Below are positions 59,979 through 64,000 of a stretch of 64,000 bases of DNA, piece after piece; position 1 is the stretch's first letter, and the number at the start of each line of letters is the position of its first letter. This DNA comes from Phytophthora vignae f. sp. vignae. Taxonomy: Eukaryota; Oomycota; Peronosporomycetes; Peronosporales; Peronosporaceae. A model generated the notes under the pieces. That model had not been told where the DNA came from. It ran no database searches and was given only the letters and a program-made list of their open reading frames with translations. A program made the position numbers and the translations under genes. Location: assembly GCA_016169955.1 (NCBI GenBank), contig JABJUM010000018.1, positions 186,001 through 250,000 of the forward strand, written 5' to 3'.

Positions 59979-61590
59979 GGTTCGAGGCGATGGCGAGACT
60001 TAACCTGCACGAGGCAAATTAGAGAATGCCGGCTGAAAATGCCATGTCCGATGGAGCCGGTGAGCCGGTTCCCCTGGCAGGAGCAGTGCACGCAACAGAA
60101 GCGAAAATTATCTTTTGGATTAGACTGCTTATACGGTACACAGTATAGATCGTGCGTGTCCAGAGGGTGAGGTCTTCGTTCCAATAGAACATGCGTGTGT
60201 AGTATATCAGTTTCAGTACTGGCGATCACACGAGTGCAACCTTACATGCCAATGCCGTGAATCGACGACTGGGGTTTCCTGGACCGGTCGAGGTATATAG
60301 TGCATGGTACTCGACTCCCAAGACAGTAATTTGGACTACACCTCGTACAGTTTACTCCCTTCTAGTCGTATTACCGCGTGTTATAATTTACGACAAGGCC
60401 TAAGCTACATGTAGCTATCAACATCGTTTTCGTACAGTATTCCTGTAGAGTACACGGTACGTATAGGTAGTGCTGTCTGATCGTGGGATTTCTTCATTCC
60501 CAGGGCTTAACCTTATATCAATTGTCAATAAAATCGCATTCGATGGATCATCGTCGACGGCCGAACTCGTTCAAAGAGTTATCCAGTTTGCAGTTACATA
60601 TAATAGTTTCAGAAGTTAAGTCGGGTTTCCCTCCACAGTGGTAAGCTGATCCTGTCCTCATGGCAGCTACCAGGTTCGAGTGCAAGGACAACCTAAGAAC
60701 AAACGTAAAAAAAACAGTGCCATCGGGGATATTTATTGAATGGTCGGGGTTTGTATCGAGAAAGAAATTCCAACTATAATACAACAGTATACTTTTTAAG
60801 CATCAAGCTACTGTACCAGCTCGGCCCACTATTTCTGTAAAAATATTGCTGTCAGTTCGTAATATTACGCAGCAAGGTGCTATCGAAGTCTTTGACAGTG
60901 CTGTATACATGTACATTATTTTAGAAGCATCGATAATATCATCACATAGCACGTAGATACCGATACCGTCGTGTATTCAAACAAAATTACAGGTAGGAAT
61001 ACTGTTTTAGCTAAGGAACGTAGTGAAGCCCCATATGCGTGGCGTTTTGGACTATGCGGTACTTATGGGCCCTACCCTAACTTCGGGTCCCGAATCATTG
61101 CCTCTAGGATTCAGAGTGGGTATTGCCTTACTTAAGTAGAATGCTGAAGTTTATATACCCAGAATCGTACTGAAATTTGTATGCTCGTTGTTGAAATCGA
61201 AAGTATATGTGCGACTTCCCATGTTCTTGTTTCGCAGTGCGAAGCCAAAGTATAAGCAGAAGGAGGAGACGCGCTGCAGTGGACAACGCGCATTTTACAT
61301 TCTTACGGAGGATAGTGCTTATAGTAGAGGTTTAAACAGCTATACCTACTAAAAAAATAGCGGATCTTCTGCAGCACGCGATTTTGTTATGGTCGGAGTC
61401 CAGGTTCTCGGGTCTGTCAAGCGCAAGTAATCTATAAAAATTCCTGGAGCCACAGTTTAAACCGGATCTGCAGACGAACCGAAAAAAAAGCTAACCTGTG
61501 CAAATAGTGCCAAAGCATTTGTGTATGAGCCAGCCTCCCAGCAGCGCTCCACTGGCGAGATATGAATCTGGATGAGGATCCTCATGCCGC
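59979..61590. other. Long AT-rich intergenic region, no gene seen
   Basis: No open frame with coding character was found over about 1.6 kb. The sequence is distinctly AT-richer than the genes. No clear terminal repeats of a mobile element were recognised. Confidence 0.45.
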
Positions 61591-62437
61591 TTAGTCGAAG
61601 ACGTCATCAAGGACGTCGCCCGCCACCATTCCGCCCAGCACGCCAGCGCCGACACCCATTGCCATCTCTCCAGTACTCATGCCGCCACCGCCGCTTTGAC
61701 TGTCGCCATAGCCACCGCCGTACCCGTGCGGAGAGCCGTGGTGGTGGCCGTACGGAGATTCTCCCTGGACGACCATGACCGGAGGGCCCGTCGCGTAAGC
61801 CACCGTGGCCGGAGGCGCTTGAGCGTAGTGCGGTGGGGGAGGCTGCTGGTAGTATGGCTGCTGAGGCGGGTACGCGCTGGAGGCGGGATACTGCTGCGCG
61901 GCCGGGTAGCCGGGGGCTTCCGGCTGCTGCGGGTACGAGTAGGCTTGCGCCGAGGGGGGTGCGGACGGCTGCACTCCCGGTCCTCTGCACTGGATGCGAA
62001 GGTTGATCTCGCCCGCGCTCTCGGATTCGTTGTTAAGCACATACCACTGGTCCACGACGGCGCCGCAAAGGAACATGCTGACGGGAAGGCGGCACTCGCC
62101 GATAAGCGCATTGCCCATTAGGTTTTTGTCCTTGACCTTGATGATGAGCTGGTCCAGCTGCGGGTCAGCGACGGGGAACACGAAGGCCTCATTCCACACG
62201 GGCGGCGTCTCTGAAGGAGGCAAAAGTAAAGCAGGAGCAGAAGATGGTTAGCTACCTATAGTACAGGGAGTTGCAAATGCTAAGGGGCTTTGGGCACTCA
62301 CCTCCGTCTTCGTGCACTCGCGTCTTCAGGCTCTTGCCGCACAACTTGAGCTTGCAGAACGGGGTTACGTCGCCGAACATGTGCTCGTTCGGCAGGTTGC
62401 GCGCCGAGCACGCGCGAACGTGCAGCTCCATGGTCAT
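61591..62437 (-). CDS. C2-domain protein with Pro/Gln/Gly-rich tail (2 exons, 251 aa)
   Basis: Exons are 62437-62302 and 62210-61591. The 91-bp intron has GTGAGT and CTTCAG ends and joins HEDGE-TPPVWNEAFVFPV. The N-terminal half is a C2 domain (MELHVRACSARNLPNEHMFGDVTPFCKLKL, ETPPVWNEAFVFPVADPQLDQLIIKVKDKNLMGNALIGECRLPV). The Ca-binding loop acidic residues are only partly kept (GDVTPFCK), so calcium dependence is unclear. The tail is Pro/Tyr/Gln-rich (YPQQPEAPGYPAAQQYP and PPQQPYYQQPPPPHYAQ). It ends in a Gly-rich hydrophobic segment (MAMGVGAGVLGGMVAGDVLDDVFD) like the glycine-zipper ends of plant SRC2-type C2 proteins. Membrane association is likely. Confidence 0.82.
62211..62301 (-). other. 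Intron of the C2-domain gene
   Basis: A 91-bp intron with donor GTGAGT and acceptor CTTCAG. Phase 1, inside the C2 domain. Confidence 0.82.
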
Positions 62438-63100
62438 GGTGGGAACTACTGGTGTGAGAGAAAGAGAGGAAGAGAAGGAGATGTATGTCCGACGCCGCTT
62501 TTCTGAGAGTGGGGAGCACTTCGCTGTTGGGGATATGATACATGCAAGCTTTGCCGACCCTGGCCTCTGGTTACGGACGTGAGTGACGAGACCTTTATTT
62601 AGTCGCATCATCAGAGCAGCAAATAGAAAAAATGATTCTTTGACGGAAATGTCGGACTGTATCTAGATGATAGTGGCTAGACGGACAGAACATTGATTAC
62701 GTTCTGTCCTTGGTTCTGTCTTTCATACAGAACAGTGCTGTATTAGCTTATCAAATACCTTGTAAAACTTATCACACACCTCCAAAGCAAATCGCAAGTG
62801 AATCTATCGCCTTCGTATTATTGGGTTCCCGTGTTGCAGCACAATGGACAGTATTGGGGCACGTGTCCAGCGGCGCTGCACTGCACTGCGTAGTATGAGT
62901 GAAGCTGGCTCCGCCCCGCTCGCTTGGGCGTCCTGGAACTGGTCGTGGGTGGTGCGGCCTTGGTGAAGAATGCTCGGGGTCGCCATCCCCGCAGCCACGG
63001 GGCACTTGGAGCGTGTATCAGCCCAACTACGTGTAGCTTCGTTGTGGCATGATGCAACCGGAAAAGTGGTCCCTTTAACGTGGAGTCAACCAGGTCTAGT
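62438..63100. other. Upstream of the C2 gene, no gene recognised
   Basis: ACACCAGTAG followed by TTCCCACC just before the ATG could be a 3' splice site of a 5' UTR intron. A 9-bp inverted repeat GGACAGAAC...GTTCTGTCC with a 9-nt loop is near 62681-62709. No other gene is supported. Confidence 0.4.
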
Positions 63101-63102
63101 TA

Positions 63103-63381
63103 CACCATTTCAATCTCAAATTGAGAATCTGAACGATCAAAACGAGAAAATCTCCAATCAAAACGAGAAGCTAACAAAATAGGATTTGCTGTCCTGGCTA
63201 TTGCTTTCCAGAGGCTCCGATCAGTGTCGCATAGAGTGTCCAAATGCGACATAACTAATATTTTATAGGTTGCTACCGGGTATCGGTTTTGAGCTTCACG
63301 TAATCATAGAGGTTTTCTTGTTTTGATTGTACGGTTTCTCGTTTTGATTGTAGATTTTCTCAATTTGACCTTGAAATGGTG
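63103..63381. mobile_element. Tc1/mariner-like MITE, 279 bp
   Basis: The ends CACCATTTCAA and TTGAAATGGTG are inverted and flanked on both sides by TA (63101-63102 and 63382-63383), as for Tc1/mariner target duplications. Inverted similarity continues inward for about 70 bp (TCAAATTGAGAA; repeated ATCAAAACGAGAA units). The interior has no coding capacity. Confidence 0.8.
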
Positions 63382-63383
63382 TA

Positions 63384-64000
63384 TCGTGGGATGCCGGATC
63401 TGTACGAAGCAATAAGATGTCCACTAACTAGTTAATCAACTTTTCTTCTTCTTCTGTACGTAGCAATAAGTAAACGGCCAACACAACTAGACATACGAAG
63501 GCAAATTCATTGTAGGCTTATTGATGTTTCTATTTGCAGTACCATTCGTCGGCCTTCATGGGCATCGACTAGAAGATCAATTAGTCGTTCACAACCACCA
63601 CGGCTTTTGCTAAAGCTGCTTCGACATGATGAAACTCGAGGGCAAGAGCGTGGGCTACCAAACCAAGGACATAATGCCTTACAATTATTATAATAGAGTT
63701 GTCTGATCTCCCGCTACGCCAGGTATGCAAGCGCGTGCAGGTTCTCTGCGTTTACGTGTTTAGTGCTCTGAGGTGTTACTGTAGATGGTTTGCGTCTGCA
63801 TCTATGGGTAACCCGGCTTTATAAACTTCACCACACGGAAGGTGCTCAATTTGTAAGGATGAAACCAACGAGCCGTACCTCTGAAGTTTGGTGTGATGCC
63901 GGTGGACCCTAACAGACACAGCTCAGCATGAAGATATTGCGCGCACCATGACAACACATCACGGCCCAAACCAAACCTATCTGACCGCAGTGACGTTGGC
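63384..64000. other. No gene seen
   Basis: About 620 bp after the MITE without a supported gene, repeat or RNA feature. Confidence 0.4.

Noticed and set aside
62970..63182. 70-codon frame ending in a coiled-coil-like peptide
   Set aside because: The coiled-coil part is the inverted arm of a MITE; the upstream part has no coding character.

Overview
The window reads as nuclear DNA of an oomycete, most likely a Phytophthora-like member of the Peronosporales. The evidence is compact GC-rich genes with few short introns (60-190 bp, donors mostly GTACGT), core promoters resembling the oomycete Inr/FPR element (TCATT..TCAATTTG), small secreted proteins with degenerate RxL motifs, and eukaryotic housekeeping genes. 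No tRNA, rRNA, CRISPR array or bacterial operon structure was seen. All exon joins were worked out by eye from frame and splice signals.

Layout. 0.3-8.1 kb: a small hypothetical gene, a hAT-transposase-derived protein with two BED fingers, two neighbouring genes with acylation-type MG..SS N-termini, and a spliced glutamine/alanine-rich putative regulator. 9.3-23.1 kb: a cluster of small genes sharing a C-x6-C-x15-C-x2-H domain (YRSK..C...LHKLC.FHR.KAN) and a C-terminal acidic/leucine motif (LELLLLD). Two more intact members lie at 32.4 and 35.1 kb and a fragment at 46.3 kb: nine intact members and four decayed ones. 23.4-31.3 kb: housekeeping block with glucosidase II beta, an NAK/AAK1-type kinase, ribosomal protein bL17, a Mis18-type centromere protein and a CDK1/2-type kinase. 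38.6-44.6 kb: a TPR-like protein, mitochondrial ATP synthase gamma and an EF-hand mitochondrial carrier. 46.3-52.7 kb: an inverted segmental duplication of the 34-35 kb region, a decayed coding region, a MITE and a 3.7 kb decayed hAT-like transposon. 53.9-58 kb: tandem copies of a secreted Gly/Val-rich protein with inverted partial copies. 59-62.4 kb: two tiny secreted proteins and a C2-domain/Pro-Gly-rich protein. A Tc1/mariner-like MITE lies near 63.1 kb.

The most interesting content is the clustered CCCH-type family, which looks like an expanded set of short transcriptional regulators with conserved core promoters. In and around it are six odd-length near-perfect palindromes (arms 11-30 bp, each with a one-base centre). 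Two of them can be polarised against paralogous sequence and look like template-switch insertions; an assembly artefact must be excluded. The family members have also moved as larger units, taking neighbouring sequence with them.
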